DNA from: UBA7803 sp963822255 | GTDB lineage: Bacteria > Pseudomonadota > Gammaproteobacteria > Pseudomonadales > Azotimanducaceae | Assembly (NCBI GenBank): GCA_963822255.1 | Contig: CAWGGV010000009.1 | Coordinates: forward strand, 62,001 to 126,000 | Length of the DNA stretch: 64,000 nucleotides | Direction: 5' to 3' | Shown here: one piece after another, positions 1 through 8,975 of the stretch | How the letters are laid out: every line of letters begins with the position of its first letter | Position numbering within the stretch: the stretch's first letter is position 1 | The notes under the pieces: model-generated | What the model saw: only the letters and a program-made list of their open reading frames with translations | The model's database searches: none | What the model was told of the DNA's origin: nothing | Program-made: the position numbers and the translations under genes

Positions 1-1028
1 TGGCGGACAACCCGCTGGGCGATCCCCACGTGCGGCGCTTTCCCGTGTGGCTGCCTCCGGGTTATTCGGGCAGCAGTCGGCGACGCTTTCCCGTGCTCTT
101 CGACCTGACCGGCTACACCGGTTCCGGTTGGTCCCATACCAACTGGAAGAGCTTCGAGGAGAACGTCCCGGAACGGCTTGCACGGCTCACTCACCAGCGC
201 CGCATGTCCCCCTCGATCGTCGTGTTCCCCGACTGCTTCACGGCCCTCGGCGGCAACCAGTACGTGAACTCCAGCGCCATCGGCCGCTACGCAGATTATC
301 TGACCCGCGAGCTGATCGGCTTCGTCGACGGCGAATTCCGGACCCGCGGCGACCGCGAGCACCGCGGTTGCTTCGGCAAGTCGTCGGGCGGCTACGGCGC
401 GCTGATTCACGGCATGCGCTATGCCAGGTACTGGGGCGCCATCGCCAGCCACTCCGGCGATGCCGGGTTCGAGCTGTGCTACGGGAGCCTGTGGCCCGAC
501 ACCCTCACCCAGCTCGCCCGCTACCGTAAGCCGCCGCGACGGGACGGCCCGGTGCGGGTCCCGGAAGACGGCGGCGGACTGGCCGAAGGGCTCGACGACG
601 GCCGGGTGCAGCGGTTCCTCGACAGCGTCTGGCAGCGCGCGCGCCTGTCGGGCGATGAGGTCGAGGCGCTGATGAACGTCTGCATGGCGGCCAGCTACGA
701 CCCGGACCCGGACGCGCCGGGCGGCTTCCGGTTGCCGTACCACCTGGACACCGGAGAACGCATAGAGGCCCGCTGGCGGGCCTGGCGGCGGCACGACCCG
801 GTTCACCTGGTGCGGCGCTACGCCGCTGCCCTCCGCACCCTGAAGGGGATCTTCATCGACTGCGGCTGGAACGACCAATACCACATCCAGTACGGCAGCC
901 GCATACTCTCCCGCGAGTTGACCCTGGCCGGGGTGCACCACGTCTACGAGGAGTTCGACGGCACCCACTCGGGTATCGACCATCGCATGGACCGGAGCCT
1001 GCCGTTCCTCAGCCAGCGGCTGAGATGA
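1..1028 (+). CDS. Putative esterase (esterase D/S-formylglutathione hydrolase-like fold), 5' partial
   Basis: Serine esterase of the PF00756 type, predicted alpha/beta hydrolase acting on ester substrates; the true substrate is unknown. The reading frame is open to the window edge (codons from base 3 read ADNPLGDPH before the first possible start at 30), and this segment looks like the family's normal 'NPLGDP' opening, so the gene begins upstream of the window. A nucleophile elbow is visible as GKSSGGYGAL about a third of the way in, and a late histidine lies in the segment GTHSGIDH. It ends at a TGA 25 bp before the next hydrolase gene, which has its own ribosome binding site, so both may be co-transcribed. 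Family assignment is fairly sure, substrate is not. Confidence 0.75.
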   Translation, partial: ADNPLGDPHVRRFPVWLPPGYSGSSRRRFPVLFDLTGYTGSGWSHTNWKSFEENVPERLARLTHQRRMSPSIVVFPDCFTALGGNQYVNSSAIGRYADYLTRELIGFVDGEFRTRGDREHRGCFGKSSGGYGALIHGMRYARYWGAIASHSGDAGFELCYGSLWPDTLTQLARYRKPPRRDGPVRVPEDGGGLAEGLDDGRVQRFLDSVWQRARLSGDEVEALMNVCMAASYDPDPDAPGGFRLPYHLDTGERIEARWRAWRRHDPVHLVRRYAAALRTLKGIFIDCGWNDQYHIQYGSRILSRELTLAGVHHVYEEFDGTHSGIDHRMDRSLPFLSQRLR

Positions 1029-1052
1029 ACGCTACCACCGAGGGGAACTGCC

Positions 1053-2048
1053 ATGACGACACATCACAACGCTGACGCCGGCGGGGCCGCCGGCGGCCGC
1101 GGCGGAGCCATCCGCCCGCTGGCCCTGGCGGGGCTGCTGGCGGCCGGTGTGCTGGCCGCCGGCCCGGCCGCCGCCGCCGCCGCCGAGCTCGGCAAGGTGA
1201 CCGACCACTACGCCGACAGCAACAGCGTGAAGATCCACTATGTGAGCACCGGGAAAGGTCCCCTGGTGGTCTTCATCCACGGCTTCCCTGACTTCTGGTA
1301 CTCCTGGCGGCATCAGATGGCCGGCCTGCAGGACCGCTTCCGGGTCGTCGCCATGGATCAGCGCGGCTACAACCTGAGCGACAAGCCCGCCGGCGCCGAG
1401 AACTACGACATCACATTGCTGGTAGGGGACGTGGCGGCCGTGATCCGTGACGCCGGGGCGGCGAGTGCCACCGTGGTCGGCCACGACTGGGGCGGTGCGG
1501 TGGCCTGGCAGTTTGCTTTCGCCCACCCGGAGATGACCGACCGCCTGGTGATTCTGAACCTGCCGCACCCACGCGGCCTCGCCCGGGAGATGGCCACCAA
1601 CCCGCAGCAGCGGGCGAACAGCGGCTATGCCCGGCGCTTTCAGCAGGGCTCCGCCAACGATCCGGACATTCTGTTCGGTGGCCCCATGACCGCGGAGAAC
1701 CTGGCGGGATGGGTGACCGACGAGGCAGCGCGGGCGCGCTACGTGGAGGCGTTCCGCCGCTCCGACTTCACCGCCATGCTCAACTACTACAAGCGCAACT
1801 ATCCGCCGCTCCCGAAGCAAGGCGACGCGCCGGTGCTGCCTGACACGCCCCGCCTCAGCATGCCGGTGCTCATGTTTCACGGCCTGGCCGACACGGCCCT
1901 CAACTCGGACGCCCTATCCGGCACCTGGAACTGGCTGGACGGCGATCTGACCCTGGTGACAGTGCCCGGCGCGGGGCATTTCGTGCAGCAGGACGCCGCC
2001 GATCTGGTGACGAGCACGTTACGGTGGTGGCTGCTGGCGCGCATGTAA
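1053..2048 (+). CDS. Exported alpha/beta hydrolase, epoxide hydrolase / haloacid dehalogenase-like
   Basis: 331-residue alpha/beta hydrolase with an Ala-rich N-terminal signal peptide (about residues 20-45), so probably periplasmic. Visible motifs are HGFPDFWYSW (oxyanion-hole HGxP) and the nucleophile elbow GHDWGG, where the nucleophile is Asp, as in soluble epoxide hydrolases and haloalkane/fluoroacetate dehalogenases rather than Ser esterases. The catalytic His is in GAGHFVQQ near the C-terminus. A GAGGGGA ribosome binding site lies 7 bp before the ATG. The stop codon is followed almost immediately by the 49-bp tandem repeat array. Epoxide hydrolase is more likely than dehalogenase, but this cannot be decided by eye. 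Confidence 0.8.
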   Translation: MTTHHNADAGGAAGGRGGAIRPLALAGLLAAGVLAAGPAAAAAAELGKVTDHYADSNSVKIHYVSTGKGPLVVFIHGFPDFWYSWRHQMAGLQDRFRVVAMDQRGYNLSDKPAGAENYDITLLVGDVAAVIRDAGAASATVVGHDWGGAVAWQFAFAHPEMTDRLVILNLPHPRGLAREMATNPQQRANSGYARRFQQGSANDPDILFGGPMTAENLAGWVTDEAARARYVEAFRRSDFTAMLNYYKRNYPPLPKQGDAPVLPDTPRLSMPVLMFHGLADTALNSDALSGTWNWLDGDLTLVTVPGAGHFVQQDAADLVTSTLRWWLLARM

Positions 2049-2050
2049 AG

Positions 2051-2245
2051 GACGTCCGGCGTATGGGCGGGGTCGTCCCCGGAAAAAGCACCCGAGCGGG
2101 ACGTCCGGCGTATGCGCGGGGTCGCCCCCGGAAAAAGCACCCGAGCGGGACGTCCGGCGTATGCGCGGGGTCGCCCCCGGAAAAAGCACCCGAGCGGGAC
2201 GTCCGGCGTATGCGCGGGGTCGCCCCCGGAAAAAGCACCTGTTCG
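2051..2245 (+). repeat. 49-bp tandem repeat array (about four copies)
   Basis: Four head-to-tail copies of a 49-bp unit start at 2051, 2100, 2149 and 2198; each begins GACGTCCGGCG and contains CCCCCGGAAAAAGCACC. The last copy runs into the left arm of a large hairpin instead of finishing. The first copy differs at a few positions. The array starts 2 bp after the stop codon of the upstream hydrolase. Variants of the same unit occur on the other strand at 44958-45104, also directly next to a stop codon. The period is not a multiple of three, and apparent reading frames through it are repeats of the DNA rather than a plausible protein. Confidence 0.9.
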
Positions 2246-2319
2246 GCAGCGGGCGCCAGCGTCGTTGGACGGGCTCCCTGGAGCTGGGGGCCTGAACAGC
2301 CGAACAGGTGTTTTTCCGG
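2226..2319. repeat. Composite-repeat hairpin, type A (copy 1)
   Basis: Large inverted repeat: left arm 2226-2247 and right arm 2299-2319 pair along about 20 bp with one bulged base; the inner 14-bp stem has arms ending GTTCGGC / starting GCCGAAC. The enclosed core of about 50 nt is shared with every other copy and contains its own short palindrome (CCAGCG-T-CGYTGG). A run of five T follows the stem on the plus strand, so it could act as a terminator between the convergent genes. Further type A copies lie at 44615-44708 and 44878-44970. Confidence 0.85.
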
Positions 2320-2507
2320 CGTCGCCCGTCATCCACCGTCCTTCCCGCAACGAGGTGGTGTAGTCGTTGTTGCGCTTGCAGTCGGCTGTGGCGTCCGTCC
2401 TGCCGCTCGCCGGCTGCGTCAGCGCTGGCCGACCGCCACCTCTCGCGGACAGCTGGCCGCTGCACGCCCATGTGAGGAGGACGGTGATGGGTGGGTGCGC
2501 GGCGGAG

Positions 2508-2586
2508 AATGCCTTTGGGGCTGTTCAGGCTCCCAACTCCAGTGAGCCCGTCCGGCGACGCTGGCGCCTTCTGCCCCAAAGGCATT
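2508..2586. repeat. Composite-repeat hairpin, type B (copy 1)
   Basis: Perfect 14-bp arms AATGCCTTTGGGGC (2508-2521) and GCCCCAAAGGCATT (2573-2586) enclose the same core as the type A hairpin, here in the opposite orientation. Relative to type A the stem differs at five positions, each with the compensating change in the other arm. The second copy is at 44340-44418. The 190-bp spacer between the type A and type B hairpins is also conserved at the second locus and includes a smaller inverted repeat around CAACGAC/GTCGTTG. The whole non-coding interval 2049-2665 is occupied by this composite repeat. Confidence 0.85.
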
Positions 2587-2665
2587 ATCCGCTGCGGGCC
2601 CGACCGCTAATCACGCCGTTCTCCCACCATCAGCCTGCACTTGGATCGCGGTCCCGCGCGAGCTC

Positions 2666-4172
2666 CTACGAGTTCATCAACCAGCTCAGGGTGACGTCCT
2701 CGAGGTTCTGGCCCAACCCGCGGTGGGCGTCCTTTGCGTTGATCAGCATCACCACGATCAGCCGCCGGCCGCTGGCGGTGAGGACGTAGCCGGCGACCGC
2801 CGAGACGTCGTTCAGCGTCCCGGTCTTCAGGTGCATGCGCCCCTCGGCGTCGGTGCCCGTCAGCCGGGAGCGCATGGTTCCGTCCAGGCCGGAGATCGAC
2901 AGTGACGACATGAATTCCGACATGAACGGGCTTCGCCAGGCAGCCTCGAGCACCGCGGCGAGCTGATGGGCGCTGACGCGGGAATCCCGGGACAACCCGG
3001 CGGTGTTTTCGTACACCAGCCCGTCGGTGTCGATGCCCTTGCTGGCCAGGATCTCGAATACGGCCTTGCGGGCCTTGTCCTCCGTGGCCGGCGGACCGTA
3101 AGTCTCGGCGCCCAGAGTCAATGCCAGGTTGCGGGTCATGACATTGTTGCTGTACTTGTTCACCAGCCGGATGAGATCGCCGAGCGGCGGCGAGCGGTGC
3201 TCGATGAATGGCTCGGTAAGGGCTTCCGGCACTTTCCCCAGCCGCCAGCGACCGTCCATCTTGCCGCCGAGCTGCTGCCAGTAGAGGTCGAACAGACCGA
3301 AGGCATAGCTCTCGGGACGTAGCACTGTACGAGTGAGGGAGTACTCGTCGCAGCCGGTTGGAAAGCTTCCGTGCAGCAGCACCTCGCTGCGGGAGTCCGG
3401 CTGCTCCACGGCCACTGCCACCCCGCGCTGATAGCCGACACACGGCGCCTTGTACAGGTGCAGATGATTGGTGAGCTCCAGGTTCGGCAGCGGCGGGTCG
3501 GGATATACCCCCACCGAGTGCCCGTCCGGCTGCCGGGCGCACGACGAAGCGCACCGCGTTGAAGTTGACCAGCAGAGGATGCGGCGCCAGGTTGTAGACG
3601 CGGTCCGGCCGATGATCGAATGCCCCCGGATCCTCCGAGTCGAGCTGAAAGTACGAGTTGTCGAACACCAGATCGCCGTCGATGCGGAGCACGCCACGCT
3701 TTCGCAGCTCGTCCGCCAGCTTCCAGTACTCCTGCTCCACCAGGTAAGGGTCGCCGCTGCCCTTGAGCCAGACGTCGCCGGTCAGCCGGCCGTCCTCCTT
3801 CGGCGGCTGTGCCACATAGAGGTCGGTTGCCCACGTGTACGCCGGCCCAAGCCCTTCGAGCACCGCATACGTGGTGACGAGCTTGAGGGTCGAGGCTGGG
3901 TTGCGCGGCACGTCGCCGTTCACTTCGATCTCCGGCTTCGGCGCGTCCACGGGCTGTACCCACAGGCTGATAGCGGACTCGGGGAGCCGCAGCGCCTCCG
4001 CCGCGCGGGCGAGGGGCGCCGGGAGGGCGCCTCGGCGAGCAGCGTCCACCGGGGAAGTGCCTGCGGGCTCGCGCACGGCCGTGGGCGCCGCGGCGGCGGC
4101 TGTCGCGGTGGTGGCGGCTGTCACGGCCAGCACCGAGCAGAGTAAGGCCGCGATCCGGAGCAGCGCCGTCAT
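2666..4172 (-). pseudogene. dacB: D-alanyl-D-alanine carboxypeptidase/endopeptidase (PBP4), frameshifted
   Basis: Periplasmic class C penicillin-binding protein that trims or cleaves peptidoglycan cross-links. An N-terminal signal peptide (MTALLRIAALLCSVLAVTAA) and all three active-site motifs are visible: ASTLK (SxxK), YSNN (SxN) and LKTG (KTG). The motifs lie in two different frames: the N-terminal third reads through to RFVVRP, then the frame changes near 3534 and continues as PDGHSVGVYPDPPLPN. One extra base there would explain it. Either a sequence error or a recently broken gene. The ATG at 4172 overlaps the stop of the upstream SDR gene by 4 bp (ATGA), indicating translational coupling. 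Confidence 0.85.
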
Positions 4173-5119
4173 GGTGGCGCTCCCTGGGCGTCGAGACAGC
4201 GCTCGAGGGTCTCGTCCAAAGGGGTCAGAGTGAGACCGAGGGCGTCGAGCGCCGGCCGCACCTCTACTTGGTCGTCCCGGTCGAGCACGCCGAGCATGGC
4301 GCGGGTGACCGGCGGATTCGTCGAGAGTGTCTCGAGGATCGCCGCTACCGCCATGCCGAACCACGCAGGCACCGACAGCACCCGGGTCCGGCGGCCGAGC
4401 ACGCGGGCCGCGCGGCGGATCAGATCCGTCCGCGACAGTGACTCCGGGCCGGCCAGATCATACACACGAGCACCTCGATCCCGGGCGAGCGCCGCCGCCA
4501 CCGCGGCAGCCACGTCCCCGGCGTAGATGGGTTGCTCCAGGCTCGCGCCTCGCAGCACCACGTTCCAGCAACGCCGGGCCCGTGCTGCCAGGGCCCCGGA
4601 CGCGAAGTCGCCCTCCCCCAGCACCATGGGCAGCCGGATGATGGTAGCGGGCACTGGAGCATGAAGCAGCAATGTTTCCGCCGCGGCCTTCGACACCAGG
4701 CAGGCGTTGCCCGAGTCCGCAGCAGCGCCGACAACGCTGAGGTAGACGATGCGCTGCACACCCGCCCGGGCGGCGGCCCGGGCCAGCACCTGGCAGGTGC
4801 CCTCGTGGGCGTCCTGGTACCGGCTGACGGCGCTTTCCTTGAGGATGCCTACCAGATGGATCACACCGGCGCACCCCTCGAGCGCCTTCGTCAGATCGTC
4901 AGCGTCATGATAGTCGACGACGCGAACTTCGACTTCGCCCGGCAGCGCGCGGCGCGCCGCGTCAGCGGCGCTGTGGGACCGAACCAGCGCACGCACCGGC
5001 TCCGCGGTACGCGGCACGGCCGGAGCCCCCGCCGCGGACACCGCATGAAGACTCTGGCCGCCACTCGCCTTGGCGAGACGCAGTCCCAGATGACCGTTGG
5101 CACCAGTAATTGCCAGCAT
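4169..5119 (-). CDS. NAD(P)-binding SDR, NmrA / NDUFA9-like atypical epimerase
   Basis: 316-residue Rossmann-fold protein. The N-terminal nucleotide-binding motif TGANGHLG sits at residues 4-11, which fixes the start, and VVDYHDADDL / GVIHLVG follow as in NmrA-like and complex I NDUFA9-like atypical SDRs. The usual YxxxK is not obvious, consistent with a redox-sensing or binding role rather than classical oxidoreduction. It shares an ATGA overlap with dacB downstream, so the two form an operon. An intact upstream promoter region of about 100 bp separates it from the divergent phosphatidyltransferase gene. Substrate unknown. Confidence 0.75.
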   Translation of the reverse strand: MLAITGANGHLGLRLAKASGGQSLHAVSAAGAPAVPRTAEPVRALVRSHSAADAARRALPGEVEVRVVDYHDADDLTKALEGCAGVIHLVGILKESAVSRYQDAHEGTCQVLARAAARAGVQRIVYLSVVGAAADSGNACLVSKAAAETLLLHAPVPATIIRLPMVLGEGDFASGALAARARRCWNVVLRGASLEQPIYAGDVAAAVAAALARDRGARVYDLAGPESLSRTDLIRRAARVLGRRTRVLSVPAWFGMAVAAILETLSTNPPVTRAMLGVLDRDDQVEVRPALDALGLTLTPLDETLERCLDAQGAPP

Positions 5120-5243
5120 GGCGTCAGACCGCCTTCACGAGATGTGCGCTGCGGCACGCCACGGCTTTCAAGGACGCCTTTGTAGGATATGCTCGCGGGA
5201 CCATGACGCAACCCTGTTCATCTGCCAGTGGCCCGGCTGCCGC

Positions 5244-5767
5244 ATGTGGCTGACCTGGGCCAATGCCCTCACCGCCGTACGCGCCGTCCTCGCGGCGCCC
5301 TGCGCCTGGCTCGTCGTGCACGACCGGTGGCCGTTGGCTGCTTTGTTTATGTCGCTGGCGATCCTCAGTGATCTGCTCGACGGCCCGCTGGCCCGCCGCC
5401 TGCAGCAGAGCTCTGCGCTGGGGGGCCTGGTGGACCACACGACCGACGCCGCCTTCGTCACGTGCTGCTCTCGGCTCTGTGCTACCTGGGCTACGTGCCA
5501 TGGCTGCTGCCGCTGCTGGTGGCCGCGTCGTTTCTTCAGTACATGGCGGATTCGCGAGCGTTGCGCGCTCGGGCGCTGCGCGGCAGCTTCCTCGGTCGCT
5601 GCAACGGCATCGGTTACTTCGTGCTTGTCGCGCTGATCGTCTACCGTAACGCCCTCGGCCTCGACTGGCCGTCCCGTTCACTGCTCGAGGCTCTCGCCTG
5701 GGTTCTGGTGCTTACCAGCGCCGCTTCCATGCTGGACCGTTACCGGCGCTGGCGAACCGCCGAATAG
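5244..5767 (+). pseudogene. CDP-alcohol phosphatidyltransferase, frameshifted
   Basis: Integral membrane enzyme family that transfers a phosphatidyl group from CDP-diacylglycerol to an alcohol. The complete signature DG(x)2AR(x)8G(x)3D(x)3D is present early in the protein (segments DGPLARR and GGLVDHTTDA). Immediately after, near 5460, the frame changes: the continuation LLSALCYLGYVPWLLPLL with further transmembrane segments reads in another frame from 5462 to a stop at 5767. A single missing base restores one protein of about 174 residues. Its last 90 bp overlap the convergent membrane-protein gene on the other strand. The start MWLTWANALT fits the family. Confidence 0.75.
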
Positions 5768-6733
5768 CTCCTTGTTGGCCAGCGGCAGAAACAGCACGCC
5801 GATCATCGCGTTGAACAGCACGAAGAACGTGTGCATCACCAGGCTGAATATGCCCACCTCCGGAAAGTCCGGAAACAGCACGGTCCACAACAACAACGCA
5901 CCCGCGTGGAACGGCAGGGGCAACGCCGCCGCCAGGAAGATGACGGGTAGGAACGCCAGCATCTGAGCGAAGCTGACGTCGACATTGAACAGCCGCAGAG
6001 CCAGGGTATAGACGACTATGCCGGCGATGAGGTTCGGCGCCTTGAACAGCACGACGAGCAAGTAGTGCACGGGACGCGCCTCGCGAAACGCGCGGAGCAT
6101 GGCGCGGTCGCGCAGACCCGACCGCGGCAGCAGCCGGCCGCGGAAGTAGGCGATGTGCAGCGGCAGATAGAGGAACGCAGCGATGAACACCACTGGCAGG
6201 ATGACGTCCAGAGGAAGCTGCCGGGACGCAGCCCGCACTACGTCGTAACCGGCGATCACGCCCACCGAGGAGAACAGCAGGAGCTGATAGATCTCCATGA
6301 TGCCGAGCAGAATCATGGAAGAAACCGCTTCCCATGCCGGCACCCGATAACGGCGGTACAGGTACAGCGAGATGGCGCCCTTGCCCACCTGCTCGTTCAC
6401 CAGCGACAGAATGTAGGCGCTGGCGCGGATGGGCAGCATCTCGCGGAACGTCAGCTCGGGCGCGTTGAACCAGCGCACCACCCGCCAGGTCACGTGGGAA
6501 TCCACCAGGAAGAAGAACACCGAGTAAGGGATCATCACCGCGATCCAGGCCAGCCAATCGGCCTCGCCGAAGAACCGCGCCAGATAGCTGGCGAGGGTGA
6601 GGCCTTCCCGCGCCGCCGCCGCATCGGTGCGCCGGTAGACGAGGTAGAAGCAGACGAACGTCAACACCCAGACGGCCACCCGGAACGCCGGGCTCGTCGC
6701 TTTCGGTCGCGGAGCGGCCGAGGCGTCGCTCAT
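5678..6733 (-). CDS. Flippase-like / lysylphosphatidylglycerol synthase transmembrane-domain protein
   Basis: 351-residue polytopic inner-membrane protein with about eight to nine hydrophobic segments, resembling the PF03706 transmembrane domain found in flippase-like (UPF0104) proteins. The segment PIRASAYILSLVNEQVGKGAISLYLYRR matches the family's typical 'N-E-x-x-G-x-G' region. Start ATG 6733 overlaps the stop of the upstream serine hydrolase by 4 bp, so both are one operon. Likely role: lipid or lipid-linked precursor translocation; no soluble catalytic domain is present. Next to a CDP-alcohol phosphatidyltransferase, a membrane-lipid context is plausible but inferred. Confidence 0.7.
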   Translation of the reverse strand: MSDASAAPRPKATSPAFRVAVWVLTFVCFYLVYRRTDAAAAREGLTLASYLARFFGEADWLAWIAVMIPYSVFFFLVDSHVTWRVVRWFNAPELTFREMLPIRASAYILSLVNEQVGKGAISLYLYRRYRVPAWEAVSSMILLGIMEIYQLLLFSSVGVIAGYDVVRAASRQLPLDVILPVVFIAAFLYLPLHIAYFRGRLLPRSGLRDRAMLRAFREARPVHYLLVVLFKAPNLIAGIVVYTLALRLFNVDVSFAQMLAFLPVIFLAAALPLPFHAGALLLWTVLFPDFPEVGIFSLVMHTFFVLFNAMIGVLFLPLANKELFGGSPAPVTVQHGSGAGKHQNPGESLEQ

Positions 6734-7983
6734 CCCAGCTTCTCGTACACCATGCGCTTGAAGTCGTGGCTGAAGGGGTGCCAGAAGCCGGGCATGCGCT
6801 GGGTCATGCACAGCCCGCACAGGTCCGCCCGCGGCGCCATCCAGCTGTGGGTGCCCGCCATTCCACCCCAGTGATACTCGTCGGCGGCGGACGCGGGCTC
6901 GTCGGGCCCCGGCACGGTCTTGATGGCGAAGCCGAGCCCGAACACCGTGTCCGACATCTCCCACATCGGGAAGCGCACGCCCACGCCGATCGGCAGCTGG
7001 TTGCTGCGCATGAGATTCAGGGTCGTCGGCTTCAACAGCCGCACGCCGTTCCACTCGCCCCCGTTGACGATGGCGCGCAGGAACGTCACGTAGTCGCCCA
7101 CCGTGGATACCAGACCGCCGCCGCCGGAGAGGAAGCGCCGCGGCCGGCTGTAGCTGCCCGTGCGCGGGTCGTCCGCCTTGACCAGCCCGCCCTTCATCGG
7201 CGTCAGCACGTCCACCGGCGCGTACATGGTGGTGAACCGGATCTGCTTGTCGTCGGCACGTAGAAGTCGGTGTCGTCCATGCCCAGCGGCCCGAAGATGC
7301 GCTCCTTCAGGAACTCGTCGAAAGGCTGTTTCGAGACGACCTCGACGATCCGCGCCAGCACATCGGTGGCGAGGCTGTAGCGCCAGCTCGTGCCCGGCTG
7401 GTAAGCGAGCGGCAGGGTGGCGAGTGCATCGCACAACTCTTGCAGGGTCATGTCTTCGCGCGGCATGCCGCTGACGCCGGCGGCCACGTACGCCTGGTCG
7501 ATGACCGAGTTCGGCTCGATGAAACCGTAGGAAAACCCGGCGCTGTGGCTCATCACGTGACGCAGCGCGATGGGTGCCGCCAGCGGCTCGACGTCGGCGA
7601 TGGAGCTCGGCGTTGGGTCGCAGCACGGCCGGCTCGGAGAATGCCGGCAGAAACGTCGACAACGGATCGTCGAGCGCCAGCAGGCCCTGCTCGTAGAGCA
7701 TCATGGCGGCTACCGTGGTGACGATCTTGGTGTTCGAGTACATGCGGAAGATGGCGTCCTCGGCGAGCGGCTGGCGGGTCTCCAGATCCATGTAGCCGAA
7801 GGTTTCAAAGTCCACCACGTCGGTGCCTTTCATGACCACGGTGACGCAGCAGGACAGGATCTCCTGATCCACGTACCACTGCATGCGCTGGTGGAGCTCG
7901 GAGAAGTCGACGTTGCTCGGAACGATGGTGAGAGGGTTAATGGGGAGGTCCTCCTGGGAGTGCGTGAATGCCGTCCTGCGCAT
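6730..7983 (-). pseudogene. Serine hydrolase, class C beta-lactamase fold (family VIII esterase-like), two compensating frameshifts
   Basis: Penicillin-binding/beta-lactamase-fold hydrolase. Active-site SxxK is SNTK in FRMYSNTKIVTT, the Tyr motif is in WRYSLATDV, and a late HWGG corresponds to the KTG/HxG box. The protein is distributed over two frames: the frame is lost near 7609 (one extra base) and regained near 7257 (one missing base), so only the middle 117 residues are displaced and the two ends agree. The annotated ATG at 7983 has no ribosome binding site; an AGGAGG at 7951-7956 instead sits 8 nt before an in-frame ATT at 7941. It is followed by the flippase-like gene with an ATGA overlap. 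Confidence 0.75.
7939..7956 (-). promoter_or_regulatory. Strong ribosome binding site pointing to an ATT start codon
   Basis: On the minus strand AGGAGG is followed after 8 nt by ATT AAC CCT CTC in the serine hydrolase frame. No ATG or GTG has comparable spacing. The sequence therefore suggests either a rare ATT start or an ATG changed to ATT by mutation or base-call error. Confidence 0.5.
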
Positions 7984-8388
7984 TCTACGGCGAATGATCG
8001 GCGGCGACAGCGCCCCGCGCCACGGTTATGGCGCAACTCGATCTTCCGGTCGCGCCATTATGCGAATTGATGATTTCTATTCGCTTTGCACCAGGCATAG
8101 CATCAATTTCCCGGGCGGGTCCTTCAGCCTCATTCAGTCGATGGAGACGAGGGAACGACCCTAAACGTGAACGCAAGCTCGAACGGGCCCGCCCTGCTCT
8201 CGATTCAGCTGTGAAGGCGTCGCGCCTCAAACTGCCTCGAAGCCGTCCACGCGCGCTCCCCATTTCGTCGTCGCCGTCACCATCACTCAAACCGCGCCGC
8301 CCGGCAAGGGATGGCCATTTGCCCGCGGACAGTGGCATCCTGACCGGCGGGCGCCGAACCAATTTCAAGGGGTAGGAATCGAACAGCC
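7984..8388. other. Intergenic region, nothing recognisable
   Basis: About 400 bp between a minus-strand gene and a plus-strand gene, so it should hold divergent promoters. A slightly AT-richer patch lies at about 8040-8110. I see no clear -35/-10 pair, palindrome or RNA, and the reading frames across it do not look like proteins. Confidence 0.4.
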
Positions 8389-8958
8389 ATGACTATCCGC
8401 ACCGCACTCGCCATGGCCGCCGTCGCGGTGGCTCTGGGCTCCGGATGCGCCAGCACGGGCGGGAACGCGTCGGGCCTCGCCGGACATTGGACGCTCGACG
8501 CCGACCGCACTGCCGCGGTCCAGCCGAAAAACCAGCGCAACAATAGCAACACGGGCTCGATGATGCCGCACGCTACCGTGGCCGTGGGCGGCGTGGCCCT
8601 GCCGATGCCCGGCTCAGCGGCGCTCCCCTCGGTCGGCGGCACGCCCCGCGATCCTCGGGTTCTCCAGACCAGCACCCTCACCATCGAACCGGCCGGCGAC
8701 GACCGGCTCACGCTGGCGTACGACGGCGGCAAGCAGGAGACCCTGAAGCGCGGCGACGATCAGGGCCTGGTCAGCGACTGGGGGCGTCAGCGGCTCTCCA
8801 GCAGCTACGAGACCACCAGCCGCAAAGTCAGCCAGGTGTATCAGCTCGAGCGCGACGGCTCGCTGCTGGTGACGGTGCAGCTCGATCCGGATCAGGGCCC
8901 GGCGGTGGTGGACAAGCGGGTATTCGTCCGCACCGCGCAGAACGACGCCGCCCCTTAG
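8389..8958 (+). CDS. Hypothetical lipoprotein
   Basis: 189-residue protein with a lipoprotein signal peptide: basic start, hydrophobic stretch and lipobox LGSGC with Cys at residue 20. The mature part is hydrophilic, with a GLAGHWTLDADRT segment like small proteins that compare 'initial' and 'final' states, and a repeated beta-strand pattern. I recognise no enzyme motif. Located in the cell envelope by inference. Monocistronic; it converges with the alcohol dehydrogenase gene 18 bp downstream. Confidence 0.7.
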   Translation: MTIRTALAMAAVAVALGSGCASTGGNASGLAGHWTLDADRTAAVQPKNQRNNSNTGSMMPHATVAVGGVALPMPGSAALPSVGGTPRDPRVLQTSTLTIEPAGDDRLTLAYDGGKQETLKRGDDQGLVSDWGRQRLSSSYETTSRKVSQVYQLERDGSLLVTVQLDPDQGPAVVDKRVFVRTAQNDAAP

Positions 8959-8975
8959 CTGGCAGGATGCTCGCG

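Noticed and set aside
2051..2245. CRISPR array
   Set aside because: The 49-bp units are head-to-tail without variable spacers, and no cas genes are near.
2226..2319. Integron attC site
   Set aside because: GTTGGAC inside the core fits GTTRRRY in this copy only; other copies have GCTGGAC, and the order of conserved core and variable stem is opposite to attC.
2019..2585. Protein-coding gene in the composite repeat
   Set aside because: The frames are translations of the DNA repeat (runs of FFRGRP-like residues) in several phases, with no other protein-like feature.
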